Positions 13,969 to 29,073 of a DNA stretch of 64,000 nucleotides are shown here, one piece after another. The notes beneath the pieces were generated by a model. That model saw nothing but the letters and a program-made list of their open reading frames with translations. It was not told where the DNA came from and searched no databases. This DNA is from Lates calcarifer (lineage: Eukaryota; Chordata; Actinopteri; Centropomidae): NCBI RefSeq assembly GCF_001640805.2, contig NC_066838.1:1613530-1677529 (forward strand), given 5' to 3'. Positions within the stretch are counted from its first letter, which is position 1. Each line of letters begins with the position of its first letter. A program made the translations under genes and the position numbers.

Positions 13969-16727
13969 CCGTGCTGAATTTGAGCACTATTGGCAACATA
14001 ATAAATGTAAATTATTAATGAAATTGAGAAATGTAAGTGAAATGTAGTCTTTGATAAGAGTCTTAATCGCAGTTTGGTGTAAAATGTTTCATTCCTAATT
14101 CATTCTGGACAGTTAAAAAATGAGCTATTCCATATGAATTTTAAAAAGTTGGTTAAAGCTGCTGTAAAAAGCTGTCCAACTTTTTTCCAGGTTTTACGAA
14201 TTACATGCGCAGCCCAGCAGGGGACATCTTCAACCCAGAACACTACAGTGTGAACCAGGACATGAACCAGCCGCTGTGCAACTACTTCATCGCCTCTTCA
14301 CACAACACATACCTGATGGGTGACCAGCTGATGTCACAGTCCAGGGTGGACATGTACGCCTGGGTGCTGCAGGCTGGCTGTCGCTGTGTAGAAGGTCAGC
14401 ATATATGGAACACACACTGATTTAGACATGTATACATAGTGTACATGCACTTCCACCACAGGCACAGTTTAACTTGAGATTCAAAAATAGTGTTGCTTTT
14501 AAAAGCAAGTAGCAGTGTTGATACATTGGCTTGACACTGCTTTTGTCTTTTAAGTACCTCACTATGCACAAAAAGTCTGCCTGATAAAACAAACTATTAT
14601 TATATCATTATTATTATTATTAGTTACCACATTGTAAAACAAACAGAAAACTAAAAACAAAACTCTTTAGTTAAGCTGCTAACTGTCTCACTGTTGCTGT
14701 TATTACCTACAGTACATCGGTGTAGGATGATACTGACACATTCATTTTGGCCTTATTTACAGTGGTAATTGCCTAAAACTGTAAACATTAGTTGCTGTTT
14801 GGTCTTTCGATTTGGGGCCTGAAAACAAAAACCTTTGAAAACGGGTGTAATCAGAGTGTAATCGCAGTTTAAACTGACAATACAGGGTTCTTGTGAAAAC
14901 TGTGATGACGCTGCCGCACCTTGTGCACGGCTATTATGTTTTCAGTAGCAGCCATGTGCAAATAGAACAGCAACAACAATGGCAGACTATCTAGCTGTGT
15001 TTGTGCTGCAGACTCATCTAGCATGCATACTACTGCATTTTCAGTGGTTTTTGCAGATCAGTGTGCACAAAGATTATTTTTGCAACATTGTCACATGAGT
15101 GCAGAACTTTTTTAAAACGCAAAGGAAAAACATCTCATGTCATTTTTAGCATAACTCTTGTTGTGTGAACAGGGCCTTAGAGCAGAGAACACAGAGGAGT
15201 CAGTATAGTTTTACATCTCCTCTCTGACACTTCTCTCTGGAGCATTTTGTGTCTCTGAGGCTCTCTTCTGATTGGCTGACTTTTTTCTGAGTGAGGCACA
15301 GTCAAGCCAGCCACAGATTGTAAACTTCTGTATCTTGGTATAGGTCACCAGTAAATGGTGATGGCCACTGTTGAGGAAAAAATGTAAAGCAGTCAGCACA
15401 GAAATAAGTTGAACAGACAGTCAAATTCAGATTAAAATGCTTTGGTGTTTTAGGAAATAAATAAACTTAAGCCTGCTGGGTCAGCAACAGAATGACCACT
15501 TGGTATTAAGTTGTTAAAGTTGTTGTTGTTAAAGTAATAAAGTAAATAAAGTAAAGAACACCAAAAATAAAAAGGTTGGGTGGCGGGTCCCGGGGGGCTG
15601 TGCTGAGGGCATGGCTGAAGGCAGTGACTGTGTAGCTTTAACAATGCAACTTAACATAAGGTCTAATGGCTCGTTTAGATCACTTGCATTTCTCCACATG
15701 AGTGTTTTGATACTTTCACAGTATTTATTTAGCATTTAGACCTGCTTTATAATAAAAAGACATGGAGCTAGTCTGCGTGTCTGCATCTATCATGCTGTGC
15801 AGTCAACATGCTTGTAGGCATGTACTGTTCAATCAGTCATATTTGTACAGTGCACACATGTCTGCACAGACCTGAGCAGATGGCAAAATTGTCACCTTGT
15901 GGTTGCATGGAAAATGTTATTCACGCTTACAGGATATGGCCAATATTCTCCATTTGCTTATTATCTCAACGATCCAAACCAACAGTATGTTAGTCTGTTT
16001 CTCAATACTGACTCTCCTACACTGTCTGTGACTTGCAGCCCTAAGCCCATTGGTTCCCACTGAAGACATGAATCTTTGAAAATGAATCAGAAATATACAT
16101 TTATATACATTTTTTTAGGGCTCAGTCATTTCCTTCTTATTTGATGATGTGGATTCGCACACTGAACCATCAAAATGTCAGTTCATTAAAATGAATTTTT
16201 GTCATATACAGATAACAGTTATGGGAAAATTAATGAATAAACTTAGTTTTCATTTAAATTAAGGCTGGCCATGGCTATCTCACAAGGTAGTCTTCATTTG
16301 ATATGGTAACCACACAGCTGTCATGTAGATACTGTGTTTTGGCTTGGTATTTGGAACTGTTTTGTAATTATTGCCAGTTTAAAAGGCTGTCATGGTTATA
16401 ATTTTGCCAAAATATACGGATATTGTATAGTGTTTTTCCTTTGTAGGATAGAATGGGGCAAAGAGGAATAAGACCTATCAGGCTTTACACACTATTTATT
16501 AGGATGCATTAATTTTTGGTCAGGACAGTTTTGACAATAGCTGTTTCACAATAACTTTTAAAGCTTCTGATCATACTGCTTTTTCTTTCCCGTCCCCAGT
16601 GGACTGTTGGGACGGCCAAGACGGTGAGCCCATTGTACACCACGGCTACACTCTCACTTCCAAGATTCTCTTCAAAGATGTCATTGAGACCATCAACAAG
16701 TACGCCTTCGTCAAGAATGAGTATGTT

Positions 16728-16786
<59 letters not shown>

Positions 16787-19700
16787 CTTCATTTTTTGAG
16801 GGCTGAGAATTCACAGGTTAAAGTGTGAGTGTTACACAGTAAGAGCTAGATGCTTGAGTTTTCAGTCGTATCATGTTATTTTGTAGATTTTCTGTCTCAT
16901 CAGTTTGCATTTAGTCTTTCATGTTTGCGGTTCTCCTGTTTCACAGTTTGTGTCCAGAGTACAGAATAGCTTTCCTTCTTTTTTTTTAATTTTAATTGAA
17001 TTTTTTATTTTATTATTATTTTTTTTGCAGCGTGTATGGTTGAAATTACGGTAATACGACTGGTAAGACTAATCAGCATTGTGTCCCTGTTTCTGTACTG
17101 AAAGAGATCCTTCTGAGAAAAGTAGGAAACAACTAACAAGCTCAAAGTTGCTCTCCCCTAGGTGGCGTTCACATTGCATCAGAATACATTTGCATAAAGT
17201 TGAGCTTTTGTCAGCTTTCACCGTGGGACCAGAATACAAGGTCCCATTCAAAATAAATAGTAGCCTATGGCTAAACTAAACTACTATACTATACTATACT
17301 ATACTATACTATACTATACTATAGTAATCCCTTTGGTCCTGCATGGAAACTGCACATTATGCAGATTTTTTTTTCCTATAATTTGTATGTACAGACCATA
17401 CACTGATATATCCCTGCAAATCAACCTGTGCGGATGCAGAGACATAACAGCATACACAGAGAAATGAAAGCACACACACAGACACCCTCCTCCTCCTCCT
17501 CACAGCTTCAGAGGGTGATAATCCCATCGACATGCACACAGTCTAGAGGATGCAGAGAAAATCTCTATTTTTAGATCGTGCCTCTTCAAGTAAAATGAAG
17601 GAGAAACACTTGCTTTGTGTGCATGTTCACCCTCAGTGTGTGCATTTTGAAAATATAATTGTGGACACCATATTCCACAGATAATTGGCTAAAAAGGAGC
17701 GGGGTGAAAGGCTGCATGAAACATCAAAGAACGGTTAGATTTTCCAGGACACTGAATAAAACCAGGCTCTGCAGAGGGCTGACAGGGACAAAATTGGGAT
17801 GAAAGATTTCCATCTGAAGGAGACTGGGAATCAGGCTGTGTTGTGAATGAGGAGTCTGTTCTTGAATGTAGCTGCTTTTTAAGACTTGTTTTACATGCCA
17901 GACCACAGATGTGTAGGTCAAACCAAAAATGTGGATTTAAATGTTTATCCACACATTCTCATTTATTTAACTTTCATCTACAGATAAAAGAGCCTCAATG
18001 ATGTCTTTTTACAAGTGATAATAAACTTCATATTCTCAGTATCTGTCAGAGCACATCTGTTACAGAGGACATTTGCAGACATTTAAGTGTGAGAGTTATT
18101 GTTTGTTCAATGTCTTTTTAAGTAGCTGTATAACAAAGACTTTTAGAAACCATGTTACAAGAAATGATGGTTTTTCAAACCATATAGACATGTTAACCTG
18201 CCAGTATAAAAGCTTTAAAGAGTGGCACCCTGATGTTTACCAGATATGATGTTTGCTATGTTCACTGTGTTGGTTTAGCATGCTAGCATACAACCGTTTG
18301 TTAATTAGCATTTCAACACTAGCTGAGACTGATGGGAATGTCATTAGTTTCGCAGGTATTTGGTCATAAACCAAAGTATTTGAGAAACTGAAATTTTGAT
18401 CAGATGTTGGCCGTAGATTAAAAGTCAAGAGATCAGAGTTGTTATAGTTAATCCTCTGGGGGGGCATCGCTGTGAGTGCTGAGTTTCACAGACAACCATA
18501 CAACAGTTGTCAAGATATTTCAGTAAATGCATAAAAGGTCAGTCTCATGGGGGTGTTAGAGGAAAAGTCAGGGAATCATCAAAGGTGATAGAGTGAACCT
18601 CCAGAGATATTCCGTGTCCATTGTTAATTTCATAGCAGTCTATCTAACAGTTGTAAAGGTATTTTACACTTCACTCACTACAAATATCAACCTCATGGTG
18701 GAACTAGAGGAAAATTCACTTAAGTCAGTGTGATTCATCCTGTGGGAATCACGAATGTCTGTAAACAATTCTTACAGCAGTTCTTCCAGGTGACATTTAA
18801 GGAACTAAAAATGCACTCCTTGGACATCAGTTTTTTATTTTTTTATTTATTTTTTTTTTTGACAGTTTATTAAGAGCACATTAAATACTTTTTCAAATAA
18901 AGTATGCATTTTAAATAATAGGAAAACATACTTGTCAAATTTAAAAAGTCCACTGAAGTTATTTGTTGAAAAAGAAATGTGAATTGTTTGCCTTCTTGAA
19001 AAATGTTTTACCTTGATTTTTTGTAATTTATGTTTTAATTTCAAAAAGGTGCTGTTGGTATGACTGAACAGTTTATGTTGTCTGTACTCATGGTCGAATC
19101 AAGAAAAAAATGAATAGTAATCTTAAATTAAGTCCCTTCATACATTCAAACCTCTGCTGCAAGGAGCCACGAAATAGATTCCCATAGCGATGAAACTTTC
19201 CTCTCTTCCGCCTCAACCTTTCAGCCCTCTAACTCCAATCTGTTATGTGTGATTACCTCTCAGCTACCCAGTCATCTTGTCCATAGAAAACCACTGCAGT
19301 GTTCCTCAGCAAAAGAAGATGGCCCAATACCTGATTGAGGTCCTGGGGGACAAACTGGACTTGTCTAACATCAAAGCTGATGAATCTGGATGGCTGCCAT
19401 CGCCAGAAACACTGAAGGGCAAGATCCTCGTCAAGGTAAAGTCAGTGCGTGGCTGTACTGTAAAGGACTCAGGAGTACAGTCTAGATGTTTAACAAGTGA
19501 CTGATGAGAGGAGTCAGTCCTCAGGCGATTATCTCAGCTCACCGTTTGATTATCTGGAACTGGAAGCTCACAGAGCAGACTTCAAAGGATAGTGGGCTGA
19601 TTAAAGTGGTGTGATTAGAGTGTTTGAATATGACATGTTTAGTAGAAGAGGAGGAAAAACATAACTTGACTGTAGGAATTAATAAAAAGCTTGAGATGTT

Positions 19701-22700
19701 TTTGGACTGTTTTTGTGTAGTAACAGCAGACTGCAGGCTGGCTTATTATCTGGTCTGCATTATTATCAAAGAACAATACCCTGAGTCCAGATGACCACAG
19801 ATAATTGGTTAAACATGTTAATGGCTGGTCAGGTTAGTTAGGCAGTTCTGGGTAGTCAGCTTCACTGCATAATTGTATAATTGTTTTTTTAGAACTTTTT
19901 CCCCTCAGATTAACTTAAAGGGTTGCTTCACCCAGATTACCAGAAAATAAATCAATGTCATTTAGAAATTTCAGCAGTAACATTTCTTTCAGTGCTGTTG
20001 TTACTCTGGACAGTCCACATCCACATAAAACACATGTGTTTACAGTTTTCTTTGGAAATACTTTCTACTAAAAAAAATAGTCCATATGAAACTTTCGAAC
20101 GGCCCCCCAGCCTCACTGGACAAGGGCTACCCTGGGACTGACTACATTTTTTATTTTAATTTTTTTGATTAAGGTCAGTTAAGTTAGGGTTGTTGGACAG
20201 AAAAAAATTTAAAAATTAAAATTGAACCTGGGACGTTAGGCCAAAAGGATGCATGCAGTCCTTGTTTTAATTATATCCCCTACACTGTGATATACTGAGA
20301 AATCTTTTTGTCCAACTTTTTGATTTTCTAACCACTAACTCCAGCTCTCTCATGGCTTTCTCTCCCCAAACACCAATGAGAGCCTGGATATTTTTCTTTG
20401 TCCAACAAGCATTTCCATTGTTTGCTGCAAGCATCCTTGTTGTGATGTGATGTTTGCAGTAATCTTCTGCAGCCTCAAAGGAAGCTCTGCCCTGACAACC
20501 CTGACAATGTAAATAATGATTTATAATTTTTTATTATTATTCAAATAATGAGACAGTGCAGTTGAATATCAATGAAAGCTAAGGCAGCACACATGTTGGT
20601 GAGCAGCAGTAGCAGCCCTCTGATAGCAAGGGAGGGAACAGTATTGAGGTTAATGAGGCTTTATTGACACCAGATGTTTTCACTAAAGAGAAGACACCTT
20701 GCCAATACCCAGCGAGCCAAAGACCACTCTGCCAGCTGTTACACCAGAGTGACTACCTGTGTCTACACTCAGCAGAGTGTTAGTGATGGCACCGACGTGT
20801 AAGCACTGTGAGAAACACTGATATTCAGCACTTTGGCTCTCCCACTGCTCTGCAACACTATGCAGCCTCACTGTGGGTCAGACTATTATCAACCACATAG
20901 TGCTGCTGCTGGCCACCACCTCCATGAGACAGTGATTGAGAATGATTGCTAACCACAGGACAAACTACCTCACTTGTTAGTGCAAAATCCAGGGCGCAGA
21001 CAGTGAGAGTGGGCCCATCTGTTACAGCTGAACCTGTACATCCTTCACTGTTGAGTCTCATCCTCATATCTTCCCCATTGATGCCTGTCAATGAGAATAA
21101 TAGTAAGTGAAAAATATTCCTTTGTGGGATTTTGTAGAGATACAGCGGTTTATCAGAAATTGATTATTTAAATTGAAACTGATTTTAATGTTTAAAATAT
21201 TATTATCAAGTAATAACTTACTTGTCCTTGAAGGGGCTCCACCTTTGAAAAAAGAGCATACAGCCTATTCATTCATAGTCTCTGAAAGGTTCCTTTCAGC
21301 TCCCTTCACTGGAGACCCCGTTCATCAGCCCCTCAATGTGATTAAGTCTTCCCGTACCCTTAGCAGAGAAACAGCCCCAAAGCAGAATGTTTGCACTTCC
21401 ATGTTTGACAGTGGAGATGGTGTTCTCTGGGTCATATTCAGCATTTCTCTGCCTCCAAACACGGCGAGTCAAGTTGATGCCAAAGAGCTCAATTTTGGTC
21501 TCATCTTACCACATCACATTCTCCCAAGCCATCTCTGAATCATTCAGGTGTTCACTGGCAAACTTCAGACAGGCCTGTACATGTGTCTTCTTGATCAGGG
21601 GGACCTTGTGGGCACTGCAGGATCTCAATCCATTATTATTAACAAGCTCCTCCCGTGTAATTCTGGGCTGATCCCTCACCTTTCTCAGAATCATCCTTTT
21701 CCCATGAGGTGAGATCTTGCATGGAGCTCCAGAGTGAGGGCGATTGACTGTTATCTTGTATTTCTTCCATTTTCAAATTATTGCGCCAACAGTGGTCTCT
21801 TTCTCACCAAGCCCATTCCAGCCATGTGCAAATCTACAATCTTGTCCCTGATGTCCTTTGACAGCTCTTTGGTCTTGCCCATGGTGGTGGAGAGTAATTC
21901 TATGACAGGTGTGTCTTTTATACACATAAGTTGAGATTAGGAGTACTTTCCTAAAGGGACATGACTAATTTGTGTGCCTCCTGGGCAAATAACTGGTCTG
22001 TGGGGTTCAGAATTCTTGCTGGTTGGTAGGAGATCAAATACTTATTTTACTTAATCAAATACAAATTAATTTATAACCTTTATTTAATGTTTTTTTTCTG
22101 GATTTATTTGTTGATATCTTGTCTCTCTGTTAAAATATACCTACCATAAAATTATGTCTTTGTAAGGGGGTAAATTTACAAAATCAGCAGGGGATCAAAT
22201 AATTATTTCCCCCACTGTACATCGAACCAAATCGATACAATAGACTGGCAAACTTGAACAGCGCAATGCTTAGCTGCACTATTCTATTTAAACTAGGCCC
22301 AGTTACATTACCAAGTCCATGAAAAAAAAGGAGATGCCTTCTTGGTGTGCTGCTTTACAAGGTCCTGTTGTTTTTGTTCTGGCTGTGTGCCTCCAGTCTT
22401 AATAGGTCGATTGGCTGTTTCTTTGTTCTCCTTGCAGACTTTTGTTTGATGCTAACTTCTGCTCTATAGCTCTTTTTTTGCTGGTAAACCCAGTTGGCAG
22501 ACCCTGTGTCATACCTGCTGGTGCTAAATTATTTATTTAAAAGTTGCATAATCCAGCTTTATAGTCCACTGTGAAACAGATCATTGATGCTTCTTCAAAA
22601 AAATCTGTGGCGAGAAAGACAGCAATTACCACAAACTGAATTTATGATGTGAAACACTGCCATCCAAAACAGCAGGAAGAGTGCACTTACTGTGTCAAAC

Positions 22701-25700
22701 ACCAGTATATGGACCCACATCCTAGTGCACGCAGGGAATCATATTATATGGTGTCAGTATGCAAGGGTTTTCAAACTGATGAACATTTAATACCAAGATT
22801 TAGGCTCTCTGGCTGTAGAGTTTTCAGAGTTGAACTGGCAAGATCACATATTCTGGTTAATTTTTATCTGTTTAGATTCTGGGCATCTTCAAGATCAAAA
22901 AATACATTGAGTCAATTGATATTGTGATATGTGGTATATCTGCTAGCTGGGATTGGCTCCAGCTCCTCTGTGACCCTTAAAGGATAAGTGGTATAGATAA
23001 TGAATCGATGGATGTATATCTTTTTGGGTTGAACAGTTTATCGAAATTAAGCCACAATCGTGATTTGAACTAATGCGATTTGCAAACCGCAAAAACTGCG
23101 ATTATTTTTTACAACAAGGAATCTCAAGGAAAGTTACATCGAAAAGAGGGAGTCAGTGGATGCGTTGTTACACTTTTTTTTTTAGCTGCCTCACAGTTCA
23201 CACACACAGCACTGCAGGAGCAACAGAGCAGCTCTGTGTGCCTGTCAGTCTCCTGTCATTCCCCCTCAGTGTATCAGCATTTGAAAAATCAGCACAGGCA
23301 GCAGAATGACTGATGTAAAGTTACTGCAGAGAAGGCAAGAGAACATGGTGCTACTGTTTGTTCTGTGAGAGTTGTTCTATGGTTCATTCTATGTTCTATA
23401 CCATTTATTGTTAGAATGAATACATTTGGATTAGTATATTTTCTCATCTTTGGATTAGTACACAGAGCAGTTAATATTTCAATGATATCTTAAATGGTAG
23501 TGATCCATCACGTTTTACATGTATATAGTGAATCCTGGACTGAAGCTTGACTTTCAGAATTATATTGCAAATCAAATCACAATCACAGTATATCTCAGAA
23601 AAACTGCAGTTAGATTTTTTCCCAAAATTGTTCAGCCCTAATATCTACTGAAAATATTATTGTGCTAGAAGTTTGTGGTGTGATACAGCCCCATTGTCTA
23701 TATCTGGTGCACATGATGAAACCTTGTGTGGCTGTCAAAAGAAAAAAGCAAGGATTTAGATTTGATGCTCTATTCAGTTTCAGGCTTTTGCCAATGTTCA
23801 TTGCTTTTTGGTAGACAAAGGTCAAGATTTTTGATGAATTTGGTATAGGTGTTTATTATTATAATGTGACACTCTACTGACTTGTTCGTTTCTCCACCAG
23901 GGGAAGAAACTGCCTCCCAATATTGATGAGAATGCAGAGGAAGGAGACGTGTCAGACGAGGACAGCGCAGATGAGATGGAGGACGACTGCAAGCTGATGA
24001 ACGGAGATGTATGTTTGGTAGAGATAGACCAATATGTTTTTTTTCAGGGCCGATACGGATTATTAGTAGTCAAGGAGGCCGATAACTGATATTTGGAGCA
24101 GATATTCATTTGCAGTAAAAGTGAAAATATTGGTGAATTTTGAATAATACAACACTTAACTTTCATTTAAATGCCTTTAAGCATATGTTTATTAAACAGC
24201 TTTTCAGATTTGCAACATGTTAAAGGTTTTTTTTATCTTAGACAATAGACATCTTTGTTTTAACATTCTAACAAAAAGTGCAGGGAGCTCCCAGGCTCAG
24301 CAGCATGTCTTATAAAGTTAAATTAAAACTTAAACAAATAAATAGTTGCCGTGACTCTGTGTGTAACCAATCAGATGGTGCTGTGGGCGGGACAATGCTG
24401 GAAACAGAGTAGTGCCTGCAGACAGAGAGGCACGGCTGCATCAGAGCCAAAATAACCCAGTTTTAAATTGATCTCTTATCGGCTGTCGGATTTTAAAAAA
24501 AGGCCGATGCCGATATGCGTCAAAATGCAGAATATCGGCGCCGATAATCGGCCCGGTCTATAATTGGTCAATCCCTTATGTTTGGTGTTTTCTTCCACTT
24601 CACCACATTTATCTCCTTTGTCTACCAGAGTTACATGCAGGTTTTGTGTCCTTGTGTCCAGCAGATGAAATGTGAACTCTGTGTGCTCTTGATGGTTCAC
24701 GTTTAAACTAATCAGTAGTGAAAGAGTGGTCTCCTCTTCCACCTTGTCTGCTGTTTGCTTCTGTCTCTTTCTTTTTTCTGTGGCTATTTGTTCTCATTTC
24801 CTACTCTTCTCTCTTCTTGTGTGTCCCTTCTTCTTCTCCTCAACTGTTGCTTGCTTCTTCCAAAGTGGAAGGTACTGTATAATATGCTCATCCTCAACCA
24901 TTTCAGAAATCTCACCAAGTCATGTGCCATATCTTCTCATCTTGCCTGTGAAAGCTTGAAGTGGTAGGCCCCAAAACACTTGGGAATATTACATATTTAA
25001 AGCAACAAAATGTAACTTTGCTGAGCAGCAACAGCCTCTGCAGCCACAGGGGTAATTAATTCAGTTGGGCTCTGAGTCCAAGCGCTTAAGCACTTTTCAT
25101 GTACAGAAAACAAAGCCTAGAAATCTCTTGACCAGAGATCCAACTGCATAATCCCACTCACTGAACTGAAACATGGCTGAATGGTTTATATTCCTCATAA
25201 TCCCCTGCTTCTGGAGCCAGAAGTGCTGTTGCTATAACAAACATGCCAAACTGTGTTTAGAATTCTTGGTATTTTTTCATCTTCAAGTTTCTTCGCTGGA
25301 TATCAGAGATGAACACTGTTTTTTAATGAACTCTAAGTCTTTTTAACTGATCTTCATTTCAGCATTACTCTTGAACTTGCTGGGCCTTACTCTGGCATTT
25401 TAGCTGCTGACTGTCACTCAGTTAAGCACTTCTTGGGGTAGATTGTACCCACTCACTAAGACACTGTTCTCCCTATTACAAGTCAGGGTACCATCAAAAT
25501 ATAGATCTTATTTTAAGGTAAAATATTGACATGATGTTGCTTTAAGACGCTCCATCAAATGCGTTGTAGAAGGATTCTTTATCTGAAAGCAAACATGCAC
25601 AGGAATAGGTGTTTTGTGGGTCCTAAAACATGAAACATTGCCCGTCATAAGCCGTAAATTAACTATATTGATCCTGGGATTGGCCAGAGCCAGTAGGATT

Positions 25701-28700
25701 TAGATGGCAGGTATTGCTACAGCTACAGGTCAGACAATGTATAGTATTTTTCTCACTTTAATGAACAAATGCAGGGTCATGAGGCTTCAGGTGTTGTCGA
25801 AAGCTTCTTTAAAAACATTGCAAAAATATTAAATATCTGCCCAAAATATACACTACTGTTCAAAAGTTTACATATAGCATGTACACTTATCAGGTACAAC
25901 ATTAAAATCACTTGCCTAATGTTGTGTAGGTCACTTCTGTACACTAAAACAGATCTGAACCGTTGTGGTTGTGGACATGGGACCTCTGGGATTTGTGGGC
26001 TGGGGCCTCCACAGATCTGGCTAGTACTTGCACATCCCACAGATGTTCAATTAGATTGAGATCTGGGGAGTTTGGAGGCCAGGTTAATGCCTTTGGGCTC
26101 TTTGTCATGTTCTTCGAGCCATTTCTGAGCAGTTTTTGTGGTGTGGAGTGTGTGCAGTGCATTGTCCTGCTGGAGGAGGCCACTACCGTCGGGGAGTGCC
26201 AATAGCATGGGGGGGGTGCCTATCTGCAACAGTGTTTTGGTGGGTGGTACATGTCGAATGAAAACATGTCAAATTGAAAAACTGAGCACAAGTGTACTGA
26301 GGGGATCTTGGAATGAGGTTAAGTGATAAATGAAAACTACTCATGATAGTATTTTTGAATACATTTTACTTTTACTGCCTAAAACTTTTGCACAGTACTG
26401 TGTATCTGTTAGAGTAGAAAAACCCCTGAAACAACAGCATTTATTATTGGAAAGAGAAAAATAAGAATGATAAAATATGGTATATTTTGTGCAGTCTCAT
26501 CAAAAATAAGCATTCGGTTGTGCTCAGGTTAAAGAATTGTGTCACTATACAGTGATATTTATCAGTTCTACAAGAAATATGTAATCCCCCTGCATCGTAT
26601 CTATCAACAACTCTTATAGGACCATAGTCCTCATTGTTAAAGTTTCAAAACTCGCCCTATATATTCAATTTTGCACTGAATGCTTGGGCATAAAACTGAA
26701 CTTGGAGCATGTACTGCAGACTGAGGAGGTTTTTAGATACACTCTGCCACCATGTGGCTGAACTGAGCATGTGCATACTATTCTAAGCAAAGCATTGAGT
26801 GGTCATCTTTCAATAAGGACATATTTCATTTATTCCACTGCATCTGTATAAGGAATGTCTCACTGTAATCGACATCTGGAAATGCTTACATTCACATTCA
26901 TCCACTGCTCTGGGTGGTTCTGGGAGGTTACATAATGTATTGCTTCATCTTTTCTCTGTATGAAATGTGAGTTGTGGGATCCTGCATGATGTGTTATTCT
27001 TCCTAGTCTGGTCAGACCAGTGTAAGAGATGATTAACCAGGGTTTCCTCTGGTAGGACCTCAGATCAAACCAGTTGACTTATAGGGTCAGTTTTCTTCAA
27101 TTAAAAAAACATAGTTTCTTTCTACTTTGCTTACTTCCAATGGTATGCACCATTTCTCCTTCCACCCCAATATAGTTTTTTTTTTTTTTTTTCCCCCACA
27201 GATGTTGCTGTTACTCTGAATAAGCCACAGAGCACACTAGAAATAATTTGCATTAATTTAACAAGAAAACCATTGATGCCATTAGAGGTAATGTGGGTGA
27301 CCTGACTCATTATTTGGCAAAAAGCATATTATTTGGATAATATACACTCTATCATATACATGATAAACTCTCACATCTGGAATGGGTTACATGACTATAG
27401 CAACCAATCATCAAATGGCATGGGGGATTTATGTAACCTTTATGTAACCTTATCTTACCTCATGGAAGTTGAGTTCTGGTAGGATCTTACATAATGGTTT
27501 CTTACTTTACCTTGTCAGACCAGAGTAAGACAGACTTTTCTTAGGTATCTTTTACAGTATGACCTCAGACAAATGGAATATGTGAATCTTAATGAAGCAC
27601 AATAGTCCCTCTGAGTGGAGTTGAAATTATTTCACAAAATCAAGCCTGATGTTGTAGTTTGATGGGTTTGGTGTTTCTGACACTGTTGAATAGCTGAGGT
27701 TCTACTGCTGGGTTAGGGTTAGGGTTAGGGTTAGGGGGTTTGCTGCATTCCTTACTTTACGTTTTGAGCAGTTATCTCATTGAGATTTTCACTGCCTGTT
27801 TTTGTTGTAATTGTGTGTAAAAGTTAATGTTTTATTACTTAATGTATTATTATTTTTCTCAAGTAAGCTTTTAAAAGATCAGAAAACAGTGAGAAAAATG
27901 GCCACCACTGTTTCCCAGAGTCTACAGTGATGTCTCTAAATGACTTGTTTTGTTCAACCCAAAGACTCTCAAAGAGAAAAGAGAGAAGTCAGAGATCCAG
28001 AAAGCTGAAGTTGGAGGCCTTCCTCCTCCATAACATAAAATTCCACAAAGCTGTATGTCAGATTTTTCAAACCACTAATTTTACATCAGCATTATAATGT
28101 ATGTATTTATATTTTTACAAAATGCTGTTTCCTACTAATATGAAATATTTTCTGGAATTCATGTAAAATGTGTCACATTTATGACATGGAAATCATGAAG
28201 CATGAGCAATAACTCTGAAGTGCTGTTGAAAGTTACCTCTTGTATCTCTTGTATCATGTATGATCATATGTAATTACCATCATTGTGTAAATGTTCCTCC
28301 TTCAGACATCAGCCAACAGAAAGCAAGTGGAGAACATGGCCAAGAAAAAGCTGGACAACCTGATGAAAGAGTCTAAGATTCGAGACAGAGAGGACCCAGA
28401 CAGCTTCACTATTGCAGCCCTCCCTCCCTCTGGAAAGCCCACTGACAAAACTGGCTCGAAGGTAAACACAATCCTAGTGAGCAATGATCATACCTGATGT
28501 TTCAGAAACACTGTAAATCAGAATCTATGTATATGTCCTGTGGGCTGCTCTTTCTTCTCCTTTAATGCTACAAGAAAACCAAAACACCACCAGCAATGAG
28601 TACTAAGCACACAAGATGGGACAAAAGTAAGAAATGAAGGAGTTTGGGATTAATAGTTTATGGCTTTGATGTGATTCGGAGGAACAGACACATAGCTGTT

Positions 28701-29042
28701 AGTAAATTTCTTCTGAGCAGCATTCAGTCTAGGCAGCTGTGGTGTGCTGTGTGCTTTCAGTTGGAGCTGGAGGAAAGATGCCATATACTTTAATTCAAAA
28801 GAACTGCATACTAAAAAACATGCAAACAAGGTGTTTTGTTTGCTGCAGGACAGAAAGTAAAAGTCAGCCTTCATCCTTTTAACAGAGGCCAGGCATTGAA
28901 GTGCCTTTTCCTCATTTACACACTCCTCCTCCACTCTTTTTCCTGAAATGAAATGTGTTGAGGTGACAGAGACAGGATTTTGACTGAACAAATGCCATTT
29001 CAAATTCCTGAGCCAGCTGCGACAGTGTGTGCAAGTTTTTTG

Positions 29043-29073
<31 letters not shown>

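Larger units (their letters stand above)
19436..23900 (+). other. plch2 intron, 4.5 kb, transposon-rich
   Basis: No exon was found. It holds a Tc1-like remnant (about 21225-22219), a retroposon piece (22926-23012) and a hAT-like non-autonomous element (about 23026-23641). The segment 19440-21200 shows nothing I recognise. Confidence 0.55.

Noticed and set aside
25769..26326. Overlapping ORFs on both strands
   Set aside because: They are shadows of the decayed Tc1 transposase, not host genes.
27965..28033. Open stretch after an AG ([12 protein letters not shown]...) ending in TAA, as an alternative plch2 exon
   Set aside because: Poor pyrimidine tract, no donor, no known similarity; likely chance.
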